64,000 bases of DNA from positions 372,001 through 436,000 of the forward strand of contig NZ_JBLWFT010000001.1 of the NCBI RefSeq assembly GCF_048323695.1, written 5' to 3'. The position numbers were made by a program, and so were the translations under genes. The DNA is from Aquisalimonas sp007126095 (GTDB taxonomy: Bacteria > Pseudomonadota > Gammaproteobacteria > Nitrococcales > Aquisalimonadaceae). Shown piece by piece: positions 43,360-52,441 of this stretch. Each line of letters opens with the position of its first letter. Positions within the stretch are counted from its first letter, which is position 1. Under the pieces are notes generated by a model that was not told the DNA's origin, searched no databases, and saw only the letters and a list, made by a program, of their open reading frames with translations.

Positions 43360-44490
43360 ATGGCGCAGCGTGATTACTACGAAATACTGGGGCTGCAGAA
43401 GAACGCCTCGGACGACGAGATCAAGAAGGCGTATCGAAAACTCGCCATGAAATACCATCCGGACCGGAATCCGGATGACGAGGACGCAGAAGTTCGTTTC
43501 AAGGAGGTCAAGGAGGCCTACGAAGTGCTGGCCGACCCCCAGAAACGCGCCGCCTACGACCAGTTTGGTCACGCCGGTGTTGACGGCGGCATGGGTGGTG
43601 GCGCACGCGGCGGTGGCGGTGCCAGCTTCTCCGATATCTTCTCCGACGTCTTCGGCGACATCTTCGGTGGCGGCGGCGGACGCGGTGGGCGCATGTTCCG
43701 TGGTGCCGACTTGCGCTACAACCTGGATCTGTCGCTGGAGGAGGCCGTCTTCGGCAAGGAGGCGACCCTCAATATTCCCACGTGGTCGACCTGCAGCGCC
43801 TGTGATGGCAAGGGCCAGGCCGACGGCAAGGCGCCCGAGACCTGCCCGACCTGTCAGGGTCACGGGGACGTGCGCGTCCAGCAGGGCTTTTTCTCGATTC
43901 AGCAGACCTGTCCGCGCTGCGGCGGCACCGGTGCGATTGTCACCGACCCCTGCGGTTCCTGTGGTGGTGACGGCCGGATCGAAGAGACCAAGGAACTCAA
44001 CGTCAAGATCCCGGCCGGTGTCGATACCGGCGACCGCATCCGCCTCTCCGGGGAGGGTGAGCCCGGCGAACGCGGTGGCCCGCCCGGGGACCTCTACGTG
44101 CAGGTGATGGTCCGGGAGCACCCGATCTTCACCCGCGACGGCGCCAACCTTCGCTGCACCGTACCCATCAACGTGGTGACTGCGGCGCTCGGCGGAGAGC
44201 TGGAAGTGCCCACGCTGGAAGGCCGGGTGAACCTGCGTATTCCCCCGGGAACCCAGACCGGCAAGACCTTCAAGATTCGCGGCAAGGGCGTGAAGCCAGT
44301 GCGCGGTGGCGCCCAGGGCGACCTGCTGTGCCGCGTGCAGGTGGAGACCCCCGTCAATCTCACCCGCGAACAGAAGGAACTGCTGCAGCGCTTCGGCGAG
44401 ACGCTGGATGCCGGCGGCAGAAAGCACAATCCCGAGGGCAGCTCCTGGCTCGACAAGGCCAGGCGGTTCTTCGATGAGTTGAAGTTCTGA
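43360..44490 (+). CDS. dnaJ: co-chaperone DnaJ (Hsp40)
   Basis: DnaJ brings substrates to DnaK and stimulates its ATPase. 376 residues. The J domain has KYHPDRNPDDEDAEVRFKEV with the HPD motif. A Gly/Phe-rich region follows (GGMGGGARGGGGASFSDIF). Four CxxCxGxG repeats form the zinc centre: CSACDGKGQ, CPTCQGHGD, CPRCGGTGA and CGSCGGDGR. The C-terminal substrate domains are complete. It lies 126 bases after dnaK, separated by a hairpin. Confidence 0.99.
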   Translation: MAQRDYYEILGLQKNASDDEIKKAYRKLAMKYHPDRNPDDEDAEVRFKEVKEAYEVLADPQKRAAYDQFGHAGVDGGMGGGARGGGGASFSDIFSDVFGDIFGGGGGRGGRMFRGADLRYNLDLSLEEAVFGKEATLNIPTWSTCSACDGKGQADGKAPETCPTCQGHGDVRVQQGFFSIQQTCPRCGGTGAIVTDPCGSCGGDGRIEETKELNVKIPAGVDTGDRIRLSGEGEPGERGGPPGDLYVQVMVREHPIFTRDGANLRCTVPINVVTAALGGELEVPTLEGRVNLRIPPGTQTGKTFKIRGKGVKPVRGGAQGDLLCRVQVETPVNLTREQKELLQRFGETLDAGGRKHNPEGSSWLDKARRFFDELKF

Positions 44491-44518
44491 ACCGGAAACG
44501 ATCAGGGAGTCGCCGAAC

Positions 44519-45331
44519 ATGGCCATTCGCATCGGAATCTGTGGCGCCGGCGGGCGCATGGGCCGCAATCTCATCGCGGCGACGCGGGAGCACGAGGATC
44601 TGGAACTCGGCGCCGCTCTGGAGCGGCCGGGCTCCTCCCTGATCGGTGTCGATGCCGGCGAACTGGCGGGCGAGGGGGCGATCGGCGTTCCCGTTGGCGA
44701 CGACCTGGCCGCGGTGTTGCCGCAGCTGGACGTGGTCATCGACTTCACACTCCCGGATGCGACCGTCGCCAACGTACAGGCGTGCGCGGCGGCCGGAGTG
44801 GCCATGGTCATTGGCACCACCGGTCTTGACGACGACCAGAAACGGCAGCTGCGGGACGGCGCCGCGCACATCCCTGTGGTCCATGCCGCCAACTACAGCG
44901 TCGGTGTCACCCTGACGCTGAGTCTTCTTGCCACGGCTGCCCGTGCCCTTGGCGACGAATACGATGTGGAGGTGGTGGAAGCGCACCACCGCCACAAGAT
45001 CGATGCGCCGTCCGGTACCGCCCTGCGAATGGGTGAGGTGGTCGCCGATGCGCTCGGTCGCGATCTCCGCGATTGCGCCGTATATGGCCGGGAAGGGCAG
45101 ACCGGCCAGCGGGACAGCAAGACCATCGGCTTCGAGACGATCCGGGGCGGCGACGTGGTCGGTGACCACACGGTGATGTTCTTGGGGCTCGGTGAGCGCA
45201 TGGAAATTTCCCACCGTGCCAGCAGCCGCATGACGTTTGCCCGCGGTGCCGTCCGCAGTGCCACGTGGGTGCGAAGTCAGCCGCCGGGCGTCTACGACAT
45301 GGAAGATGTCCTCGGCTTGCGGACGGTCTGA
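44519..45331 (+). CDS. dapB: 4-hydroxy-tetrahydrodipicolinate reductase
   Basis: NAD(P)H-dependent step of diaminopimelate/lysine synthesis. 270 residues. The nucleotide-binding motif is IGICGAGGRMGRNLI at the N terminus. The catalytic segment is VEVVEAHHRHKIDAPSGTAL, with the His and Lys of the family. The C-terminal ASSRMTFARGAVRSATWV is also typical. 28 bases after dnaJ on the same strand; dapB downstream of dnaJ is common in gammaproteobacteria, usually followed by carA, which is absent here. Confidence 0.98.
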   Translation: MAIRIGICGAGGRMGRNLIAATREHEDLELGAALERPGSSLIGVDAGELAGEGAIGVPVGDDLAAVLPQLDVVIDFTLPDATVANVQACAAAGVAMVIGTTGLDDDQKRQLRDGAAHIPVVHAANYSVGVTLTLSLLATAARALGDEYDVEVVEAHHRHKIDAPSGTALRMGEVVADALGRDLRDCAVYGREGQTGQRDSKTIGFETIRGGDVVGDHTVMFLGLGERMEISHRASSRMTFARGAVRSATWVRSQPPGVYDMEDVLGLRTV

Positions 45332-46228
45332 TTATCGTTCCAGCGCCGCCTTGACCATGGCTACGCAGAGCAGCGCGGCTCCGGTAATCTGCATGGTGCT
45401 GAGGCCTTCATCGAACAGAGCCCAGCCGAGCGTCGCGGCGGTCAGCGGCTCCGCGACAATCAACACGCCCGTGACGGCCGCCGGTGTGCGACCAACACCG
45501 CCGTAGAACAGGCTGTAGGCAACCACCGTCGGCACCAGGACCAGAAACGCCACCATACCGACACTGTCGAAGGCCGCGGCAATGCCCTGTGGCACGGCCA
45601 GTATCACTGGCGACAGCGCCACGGCGCCCACAGTGAAGAATGCCGCCGTCACGGCCAGGGGTGGCACGCTCTCGCCCAGTGCCCGCCCCGTGAGCGCGAT
45701 GCCGGAGAAGGCGAGGCTGGCCATGAGGCCGAGTGCCGCGCCTTGTGCGAGCTGGGAGGCGGGGGCGCTGGTCCCCGGAGTCCCCACCAGGAGCAGCGTC
45801 CCGGCCGAGGCCGCAATGATGCCCAACCACGGGATGGGTCGGTCCCGTTCACCCAGCACCACCCGCGCCAGTACCGCCACCAGGACGGGGACAGGGCACA
45901 GCGCCGTGAGTGTGGCCAACGTGACACCGGAGACCGCCACGGCCTGGAAGTAGAAGGTCTGATAGAGGGCGATGCAGACGCCGCCAATCAGGACCGTGCC
46001 CAGGCGCGATCGCAGGTCCCGCCAGTGCCGGCGCAGCGCCGGGGCCGCGACAAGGAGCAGGAGCGGGGCCGCCAGGGCGATACGCAGAAGCGCCACCGCC
46101 ATGGGCGACGTGTCCGTGCCGTCGTAGAGGAACTGTGACGCCGGTCCCGCCGTACCCCAGAGAATGGCCCCGGTGAACACCAGAATGAGCCCGATGACAG
46201 CGGCATTGTCGTGTGCTTGGTTCGCCAT
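45332..46228 (-). CDS. EamA/DMT-family permease
   Basis: 298 residues from ATG 46228 (MANQAHDNAAVIGLILVFTG). The ATG at 46252 is rejected because it lies in the terminator of the next gene. Ten membrane helices in two EamA repeats, with GAILWGTAGPASQFLYDGTD and LYQTFYFQAVAVSGVTLATL in the first half and the repeat-end motif VLIVAEPLTAATLGWALFDE in the second. Such proteins export small metabolites, but the substrate is unknown. It is convergent with dapB; the two stop codons are adjacent. Confidence 0.88.
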   Translation of the reverse strand: MANQAHDNAAVIGLILVFTGAILWGTAGPASQFLYDGTDTSPMAVALLRIALAAPLLLLVAAPALRRHWRDLRSRLGTVLIGGVCIALYQTFYFQAVAVSGVTLATLTALCPVPVLVAVLARVVLGERDRPIPWLGIIAASAGTLLLVGTPGTSAPASQLAQGAALGLMASLAFSGIALTGRALGESVPPLAVTAAFFTVGAVALSPVILAVPQGIAAAFDSVGMVAFLVLVPTVVAYSLFYGGVGRTPAAVTGVLIVAEPLTAATLGWALFDEGLSTMQITGAALLCVAMVKAALER

Positions 46229-46252
46229 GTATCCATCAGGTTTCGTGGTCAT

Positions 46253-46281
46253 AAAAAACCCGGCGCGGAGGCCGGGTTTTT
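46253..46281. terminator. intrinsic terminator of glcB (bidirectional form)
   Basis: A-run AAAAAA (46253-46258), stem CCCGGC (46259-46264), 6-base loop, stem GCCGGG (46271-46276), T-run TTTTT (46277-46281). Read on the minus strand it is a classical hairpin plus TTTTTT 17 bases after the glcB stop. The symmetry means it could also stop plus-strand transcription. Confidence 0.9.
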
Positions 46282-46297
46282 CGTGCAGTGCCGGGGC

Positions 46298-48472
46298 TTA
46301 TTGCCCGTACTTGGCCTTGGCTTCCTGCCGACGCCGGTGCAGGACCGGCTCGGTGTAGCCACTGGGCTGTTCGCGGCCCTTGAACACCAGGTCGCAGGCG
46401 GCCTGGAAGGCGACGCTGTCTTCGAAGTTGGGTGCCATGTTGCGGTAGCTCGGGTCGCCGGCGTTCTGCCGGTCCACCACTTCGGCCATGCGCTTCATGG
46501 TCTCCATGACCTGGCCTTCCGAGGCGATGCCGTGATGGAGCCAGTTGGCGATGTGCTGGCTGGAGATGCGCAGCGTCGCCCGGTCCTCCATCAGGCCGAC
46601 ATCGTTGATGTCCGGGACCTTGGAGCAACCGACGCCGTGGTCGATCCAGCGCACCACATAGCCCAGGATGCCCTGGGCGTTGTTGTCCAGCTCCTGCTGG
46701 ATTTCCTCGGCGGACCAGGCGGGGCTGGTCTCCACCGGGACGGTCAGCAGATCGTCCAGGCTTGCCCGGCCGCGGCTCTTCAGCTCAGCCTGCACCGCGT
46801 GCACGTCCACCTGATGGTAGTGGGTGGCGTGCAGCGTGGCGGCCGTGGGCGAGGGGACCCAGGCGGTGTTTGCGCCGGCCTTCGGATGACCGATCTTGGC
46901 CTCCATCATCTCCTGCATGCGGTCGGGTTTCGGCCACATGCCCTTGCCGATCTGCGCGTGACCCTTGAGGCCGCACTCCAGCCCGACATCCACGTTCCAG
47001 TCTTCGTAGGCCTTGATCCAGGGCTCACCCTTGATGTCGTCCTTGCGCTTGAACGGGCCCATCTCCATGGAGGTGTGGATCTCGTCACCGGTGCGATCCA
47101 GGAAGCCGGTGTTGATGAAGATGATCCGGTCGCTGGCCTGGCGCAGGCACTCCTTGAGATTAACCGTGGTCCGGCGCTCTTCGTCCATGACGCCGATCTT
47201 CAGGGTGCTGCGCTTTAGACCGTAGGCGTCTTCCACCCGGTTCAGGATCTCGCAGGCAAAGGCCACTTCCTCGGGGCCGTGCATCTTCGGCTTGACGATG
47301 TACATGCTGCCGGCGCGGGAGTTGGTGTGCTTGCCCAGGCCCTTGAGGTCGTGGAGAAAGCCGAGCGAGGTCATCACCGCATCGAGCATGCCTTCCGGCA
47401 CCTCTTTGCCGTTGGCGTCCAGCACGGCCGGGTTGGTCATCAGGTGGCCGACATTGCGAACCAGCATCAGTGCGCGGCCGTGCAGCTTCAGGGCGCCGCC
47501 GTCCGGCGTGGTGTATTCGCGGTCGTCATGGAGCTTGCGGGTGAACTGCTTGCCGCCTTTCTCCATGGTCTCTTCCAGGTCGCCACGCATGAGGCCGAGC
47601 CAGTTGCGGTAGACCAGGGTCTTGTCCTCACCGTCCACGGCTGCCACGGAGTCTTCACAGTCCATGATGGCGGTCATGGCGGACTCGATCACCACGTCCT
47701 TGACGCCGGCGGCGTGGTCCTTGCCGATGGGGTCATTGGCGTCGATCTGGATCTCCAGGTGCAGGCCGTTGCAGAGCAGCAGCACCGCGCTCGGCGCGGC
47801 GGCATCACCCTGGTAGCCCACGAACTGGGCGGGGTCCTGCAGAGCGGTTTCGCCAGAGGCCGTGGCGACCACCAGCTTGCCGTCCTTCACGGCGTAGGCG
47901 GTGGCATCGGCGTGGCTGCCCTGGGCCAGCGGCGCGGCGTTGTCCACCACGGCGGCGGCGTGACGGACCACCTCGGCGCCCCGTTTCGGGTTGTAGCTGG
48001 TGCCTTTCTCCTTGCCGCCATCCTCCGGGATGATGTCGGTGCCGTAGAAGGCATCATAGAGGCTGCCCCAGCGGGCGTTGCCGGCGTTCAGGGCGAAGCG
48101 GGCATTGCTGATGGGCACCACCAGCTGAGGGCCGGCGACCTCTGCGATCTCCGGGTCCACGTTCTCGGTGGTGACCTTGAACTCATCCCCTTCCGGGAGC
48201 AGGTAGCCGATGTCCTTGAGGAACTGCTTGTAGGCGGCGTGATCGTGCGCCTGCCCCTTGCGCTCCTTGTACCAGCCGTCGAGCTGCTCCTGGATGCGGT
48301 CACGCTTCTCGAGCAGCTCACGGTTGCGAGGGCCGAGTTCGTTGACCAGTGATTCCAGGGTGGTCCATACCGTGGCAGGCGTCACGCCCGTGCCGCTGGT
48401 CAGCTCGTTGGCCACCAGTTCATGCAGTTCCTTTGCAACCTGAAGACCTCCCTCCTGCACTCGTTCGGTCAT
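46298..48472 (-). CDS. glcB: malate synthase G
   Basis: Condenses glyoxylate with acetyl-CoA to malate. Start at 48472 (MTERVQEGGLQVAKELHELV), 724 residues, the standard length of the G form. Motifs include SAMTAIMDCEDSVAAVDGED, GRALMLVRNVGHLMTNPAVL, SRAGSMYIVKPKMHGPEEVA and RTTVNLKECLRQASDRIIFI. The active-site acid region VGYVVRWIDHGVGCSKVPD-like (GYVVRWIDHGVGCSKVPDI) lies near residue 630. It would consume glyoxylate made by GlcDEF, though it is 32 kb away. Followed by a good intrinsic terminator. Confidence 0.98.
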   Translation of the reverse strand: MTERVQEGGLQVAKELHELVANELTSGTGVTPATVWTTLESLVNELGPRNRELLEKRDRIQEQLDGWYKERKGQAHDHAAYKQFLKDIGYLLPEGDEFKVTTENVDPEIAEVAGPQLVVPISNARFALNAGNARWGSLYDAFYGTDIIPEDGGKEKGTSYNPKRGAEVVRHAAAVVDNAAPLAQGSHADATAYAVKDGKLVVATASGETALQDPAQFVGYQGDAAAPSAVLLLCNGLHLEIQIDANDPIGKDHAAGVKDVVIESAMTAIMDCEDSVAAVDGEDKTLVYRNWLGLMRGDLEETMEKGGKQFTRKLHDDREYTTPDGGALKLHGRALMLVRNVGHLMTNPAVLDANGKEVPEGMLDAVMTSLGFLHDLKGLGKHTNSRAGSMYIVKPKMHGPEEVAFACEILNRVEDAYGLKRSTLKIGVMDEERRTTVNLKECLRQASDRIIFINTGFLDRTGDEIHTSMEMGPFKRKDDIKGEPWIKAYEDWNVDVGLECGLKGHAQIGKGMWPKPDRMQEMMEAKIGHPKAGANTAWVPSPTAATLHATHYHQVDVHAVQAELKSRGRASLDDLLTVPVETSPAWSAEEIQQELDNNAQGILGYVVRWIDHGVGCSKVPDINDVGLMEDRATLRISSQHIANWLHHGIASEGQVMETMKRMAEVVDRQNAGDPSYRNMAPNFEDSVAFQAACDLVFKGREQPSGYTEPVLHRRRQEAKAKYGQ

Positions 48473-48729
48473 GTTCTGACTCCTCGTACCCGTGATAGTG
48501 CGTGCGGCCGCGCGGTGCTCTGCGCGGCCACGGTGTCTGAATCCGCTGACGGAAAGGCGCATAGGATAACGCATCGGCCGGCATGATTCATGTCTAGCCA
48601 CCGATCTGTGCCCCTGATTCAACAACCGCCCGACAGCGAGGACGGGGCGTCTGGTCGTTGGCAAAGGGGCTGTCTTTTTATACAGTGGTGTTCGGGGCCG
48701 AAACCGAAACGAGACGCGAGGAACATGCT

Positions 48730-51126
48730 ATGGCCACTCCCGCCCGTGCCGTTGAAACGGCCGACGATCCGGTCAGGCGGCTGACCGGGCGCCTGCAGGG
48801 GAAGTACGGTGGCCGTATCACCGGGCAGCTCGTGGTGCCGGAGCGCCCGGCCCACTTCGCGGAGATGCCCGAGGGGCTGGATGGGCGCCTGCGGGAAGCG
48901 CTTGCCGCGCGCGGCATCACGCAGCTCTACAGTCATCAGCGCCACGCCTGGGAAAGCATCCGCACCGGGCGGCACACGGTGGTGGTCACGCCCACCGCCT
49001 CCGGCAAGACGCTGTGCTACAACCTGCCGGTGCTGCAAAGCGCCCTCACCGACGGCGGTAAGGCGCTGTACCTGTTCCCCACCAAGGCGCTGTCGCAGGA
49101 CCAGGTGGCCGAGCTCACGGAGCTCAACCAGGCCGGCGATCTCGGCATCCGCGCCTACACCTTCGACGGCGATACCCCGGGTGACGCGCGCAAAGCGGTG
49201 CGCACCCGCGGCGACATCGTGGTCACCAATCCGGACATGCTGCACAAGGGCGTGCTGCCGCACCACACCAAGTGGGCGCAGTTCTTCGAGAGCCTGCGCT
49301 ACGTGGTTATCGACGAAACACATACCTACCGCGGCGTGTTCGGCTCGCACATGGCCAACGTCATGCGCCGCCTGCACCGCGTGTGCCGCTTCTACGGGGC
49401 CGATCCGGTATTCATTCTCTCGTCAGCGACCATCGGCAACCCGGCGGAGCTGGCGCAGGGCCTGGTAGGCGACGCCGTTCACGCCATCACCGACAGCGGC
49501 GCGCCGGCGGGTGAGAAACAGCTCCTGCTGTGGAATCCGCCGGTGATCAACCATGATCTCGGCATCCGCGCCTCCAGCCGCTCCCAGAGCACGCGCATCA
49601 CGCGCATGGCCGTGCGCGCCGGCCTGAAGTCCATCGTCTTCGCGCGCAGCCGGTTGATGGTCGAGGTGATCACGAAGTACCTGAAGGATGTGTTCGACAG
49701 CGACCCGCGCAAGCCCACGCGCGTGGCGGCCTATCGCGGTGGTTACCTGCCCGGTGAACGGCGCGACACGGAAAAGGCGCTGCGCGCCGGCAATGTGGAC
49801 TGCGTGGTCGCCACCTCGGCCCTGGAGCTGGGTGTGGATATCGGCTCGCTGGATGTCTGCGTGCTGGATGGCTACCCGGGCACCATCGCTGCCACCTGGC
49901 AGCGTCTAGGCCGCGCGGGGCGGCGCGAACGTCCGGCGCTGGGCGTGCTGGTGGCCTCCAGCCAGCCCCTGGACCAGTACATCGTGCGCAACCCGGAGTT
50001 CTTTCTGGGGGCGTCCCCCGAGCACGCCCGAATCGATCCGGACCAGCTCCTAATCCTGCTCGACCACGTGCGCTGTGCCGCCTTCGAGCTGCCGTTCCGC
50101 CAGGGTGAGCGCTTCGGCGGTGAGGACTTGGAGCAGTTGCTCGCCTACCTGGAAGAACAGGGCGTGCTCCACCGTGAGCAGGACACCTGGCACTGGACCG
50201 AAGACAGCTATCCCGCCAACAGCGTCAGCCTGCGCTCCGTGGCCGAAGGCAACTTCGTGGTCATCGACATCACCGACGGCGGCCAGCAGATCGTCGCCGA
50301 GGTGGACTACTCCAGCGCCGCCGAGACCCTCTACGAAGGCGCCATCTACCTGGTCCAGGCCGCCCCCTACCAGGTGGAGCGGCTCGACTGGGACGGCCGC
50401 AAGGCGTGGGTGCGTCAGACCCGCGCCGACTACTACACCGACGCCATCGACTACACGCGCCTGAAGATCCTGGAGAGTTTCGAGTCCGCCCGCGGCCGGC
50501 GCTCCGAGAGCGCCAACGGCGAGGTGCACCTGGTGCGGCGCATCCCCGGGTTCAAGAAGATCCGCTACTACACCCACGAAAACATCGGCTACGGCAACAT
50601 CAACCTGCCGGACCAGGAGATGCACACCACGGCTGTCTGGTGGGAAGTGCATCCGGACGAGCTCGCCCACGTTTTCCCAAGCCGGCAGGAAGCGCTGGAT
50701 GGTTTTCTCGGCGCAGCACACGCCATGCATCACGTCGCCGCACTGCGCGTGATGTCCGAGCCCAACGATCTTGGGCGCGCCGTGGGAGACGGCAATGCGC
50801 GCTGGTTCGCGACGGTCGGGCCGTCCGGGCGTGGCCAGATCCGCAGTTTCGATAACGGCGAGATGAACCCCGAGGCGGAGCAGCGTTTCCGTCCCGCCGT
50901 GTTTCTCTACGACAACTATCCGGGTGGTGTCGGACTGTCGGCGCCGCTCTATGATCAGCGGCGGGCGGTGGTTACCGATGCCCGGGAGCTGGTCGCCGCC
51001 TGTGGCTGTCAGTCCGGCTGTCCGGGCTGCGTCGGGCCCATCCTCGCCTCCGACGAGACCCGCGGTTTCTCGCCGAAGCAGGCGGCACTGCAGGTTCTGG
51101 GGCTTCTGACCGGCGATGGACCTTAA
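48730..51126 (+). CDS. DEAD/H-box helicase with DUF1998 zinc domain (MrfA/YprA-like)
   Basis: 798 residues from ATG 48730. Superfamily 2 helicase: Walker A VVTPTASGKTLCYNLPVLQS, box II VVIDETHTYRG, motif III FILSSATIGNP and motif VI ATWQRLGRAGRRER. The C terminus holds the DUF1998 domain with four zinc cysteines in ACGCQSGCPGCVG. This layout is that of Bacillus YprA/MrfA, a helicase in mitomycin C lesion repair, and of yeast Hrq1. Its last 11 bases overlap the downstream exonuclease gene, which matches MrfB, so the pair is probably a DNA-damage repair unit. Confidence 0.9.
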   Translation: MATPARAVETADDPVRRLTGRLQGKYGGRITGQLVVPERPAHFAEMPEGLDGRLREALAARGITQLYSHQRHAWESIRTGRHTVVVTPTASGKTLCYNLPVLQSALTDGGKALYLFPTKALSQDQVAELTELNQAGDLGIRAYTFDGDTPGDARKAVRTRGDIVVTNPDMLHKGVLPHHTKWAQFFESLRYVVIDETHTYRGVFGSHMANVMRRLHRVCRFYGADPVFILSSATIGNPAELAQGLVGDAVHAITDSGAPAGEKQLLLWNPPVINHDLGIRASSRSQSTRITRMAVRAGLKSIVFARSRLMVEVITKYLKDVFDSDPRKPTRVAAYRGGYLPGERRDTEKALRAGNVDCVVATSALELGVDIGSLDVCVLDGYPGTIAATWQRLGRAGRRERPALGVLVASSQPLDQYIVRNPEFFLGASPEHARIDPDQLLILLDHVRCAAFELPFRQGERFGGEDLEQLLAYLEEQGVLHREQDTWHWTEDSYPANSVSLRSVAEGNFVVIDITDGGQQIVAEVDYSSAAETLYEGAIYLVQAAPYQVERLDWDGRKAWVRQTRADYYTDAIDYTRLKILESFESARGRRSESANGEVHLVRRIPGFKKIRYYTHENIGYGNINLPDQEMHTTAVWWEVHPDELAHVFPSRQEALDGFLGAAHAMHHVAALRVMSEPNDLGRAVGDGNARWFATVGPSGRGQIRSFDNGEMNPEAEQRFRPAVFLYDNYPGGVGLSAPLYDQRRAVVTDARELVAACGCQSGCPGCVGPILASDETRGFSPKQAALQVLGLLTGDGP

Positions 51127-52366
51127 GCAACGGTTGCGCACATTGCAGGCGGAGACCGGTGTGGCGGACCGGGAGGCCGTCGCCGCGCCGGCCTCCGACC
51201 CGCTCGCGACGGGCGTACCGGGTCAGCCCTCCGTGCGGGCCCGCCTCGATCGGCTCCGTGCTGCCACCCGGGGCGTTGATCACCGCCCCCGGGGTGATGG
51301 TGATCCGGAGCGGCTGGCGGCGGCGCTGGGTGCCGCAGCCGTTGCACCGGGCGTTCTGCGTGTCGACACCCACCTGCCGCCGGGGGCAAGGCACGGGGCT
51401 TCAGCCCTGCCATCACCGGACGCGGTCGTCGGGTTCTCGGGCTGGCCCCGGTTCCCGCTCCGGGAGCTTGCGTTCATTGACACCGAGACCAGTGGTCTCG
51501 CCGGTGGTACCGGCACCGTTGCGTTCAATATCGGTGTGCTCGGCTGGGCTGAGGGCGCCTGGCGCAGCCGGCAGTACGTGCTCACCGGTTTCGGCGGGGA
51601 AGCGGCGATGCTCGCGGCTCTCGCCGCCGACCTGCGGGCGTGCAGTGGCGTCGTGACCTACAACGGTGGCAGCTTCGATCTGCCCCTGTTGCGGGATCGC
51701 TACCGCCTGCAGCGTCAGCCGGACAGCGCTCTCCCGGAAGCGCACCTGGACTTGCTGCACCCGGTCAGGCGTCTGTACCGCAACCGCTGGAGCGACTGCC
51801 GCCTGGCTTCTGCGGAAGCGGGGCTGCTGGGCCTGCAGCGGCGGGATGACCTGCCCGGAGCGGAGGTGCCGGCAGTGTGGTTCGACTGGATCCATCGCGG
51901 ACGCGGGGAGCGCCTTGGTGCGGTCCTCGGGCACAACCGGCTCGACATCCTCTCGCTGCTTGCGTTGATGCCGGCGCTCGCCGGCGCCGTTCGCGCTCCT
52001 GAGCGCTGGGGTGCCTGCCCGCTGGGCGCCGCCCGATACTGGCTGCAGCAGGGCAGGGAGCGACGCGCCCGTGTGCTGCTGGAGCGGGCCGGTGAACTGG
52101 ATGTCGATGGCCTGCACGAGCTGGCGCGGCTGCGCCGTCGCGCCGGCTGGGGTGAGGGGGCGGCGGCCATCTGGGAGACGCTGGCAAACCAGGGGTGTCC
52201 ACGCGCCCTGGAGCAACTGGCCAAGTTTCATGAGCACGTGCGACGGGACATGCACACGGCGCTCGCCCTGGCGGATCGGCTGCCGGCGTGCGAGGCGCGC
52301 GAACGGCGCCGCGCACGCCTTCTGAGGCGGTGCGGTGCCGGGAGAACACTGCCGCTGGATCTGTGA
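51116..52366 (+). CDS. RNase H-like exonuclease (MrfB/YprB-like)
   Basis: 416 residues. The central YprB RNase-H-like domain has DEDD-type acidic residues: LAFIDTETSGLAGGTGT, VVTYNGGSFDLPLLRDRY and AVLGHNRLDILSLLALM. The C-terminal third (about 300-400) is helical and looks like a short TPR-type repeat region (RARVLLERAGELDVDGLHEL). In Bacillus MrfB is a metal-dependent 3'-5' exonuclease acting with MrfA. The start codon overlaps the helicase stop by 11 bases, supporting a functional pair. Confidence 0.88.
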   Translation: MDLKQRLRTLQAETGVADREAVAAPASDPLATGVPGQPSVRARLDRLRAATRGVDHRPRGDGDPERLAAALGAAAVAPGVLRVDTHLPPGARHGASALPSPDAVVGFSGWPRFPLRELAFIDTETSGLAGGTGTVAFNIGVLGWAEGAWRSRQYVLTGFGGEAAMLAALAADLRACSGVVTYNGGSFDLPLLRDRYRLQRQPDSALPEAHLDLLHPVRRLYRNRWSDCRLASAEAGLLGLQRRDDLPGAEVPAVWFDWIHRGRGERLGAVLGHNRLDILSLLALMPALAGAVRAPERWGACPLGAARYWLQQGRERRARVLLERAGELDVDGLHELARLRRRAGWGEGAAAIWETLANQGCPRALEQLAKFHEHVRRDMHTALALADRLPACEARERRRARLLRRCGAGRTLPLDL

Positions 52367-52441
52367 CGGCCGGCCTGGCACCCAGGGGGCCCGGTCCGTA
52401 GAATTCCGGCTTCCAGCCAGGTAATCAGAGGGTCGGACACC

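Noticed and set aside
46229..46252. Upstream start of the EamA permease (MTTKPDGY)
   Set aside because: The start codon would lie in the A-run of the glcB terminator and the added residues are not part of the first repeat. The ATG at 46228 is preferred.
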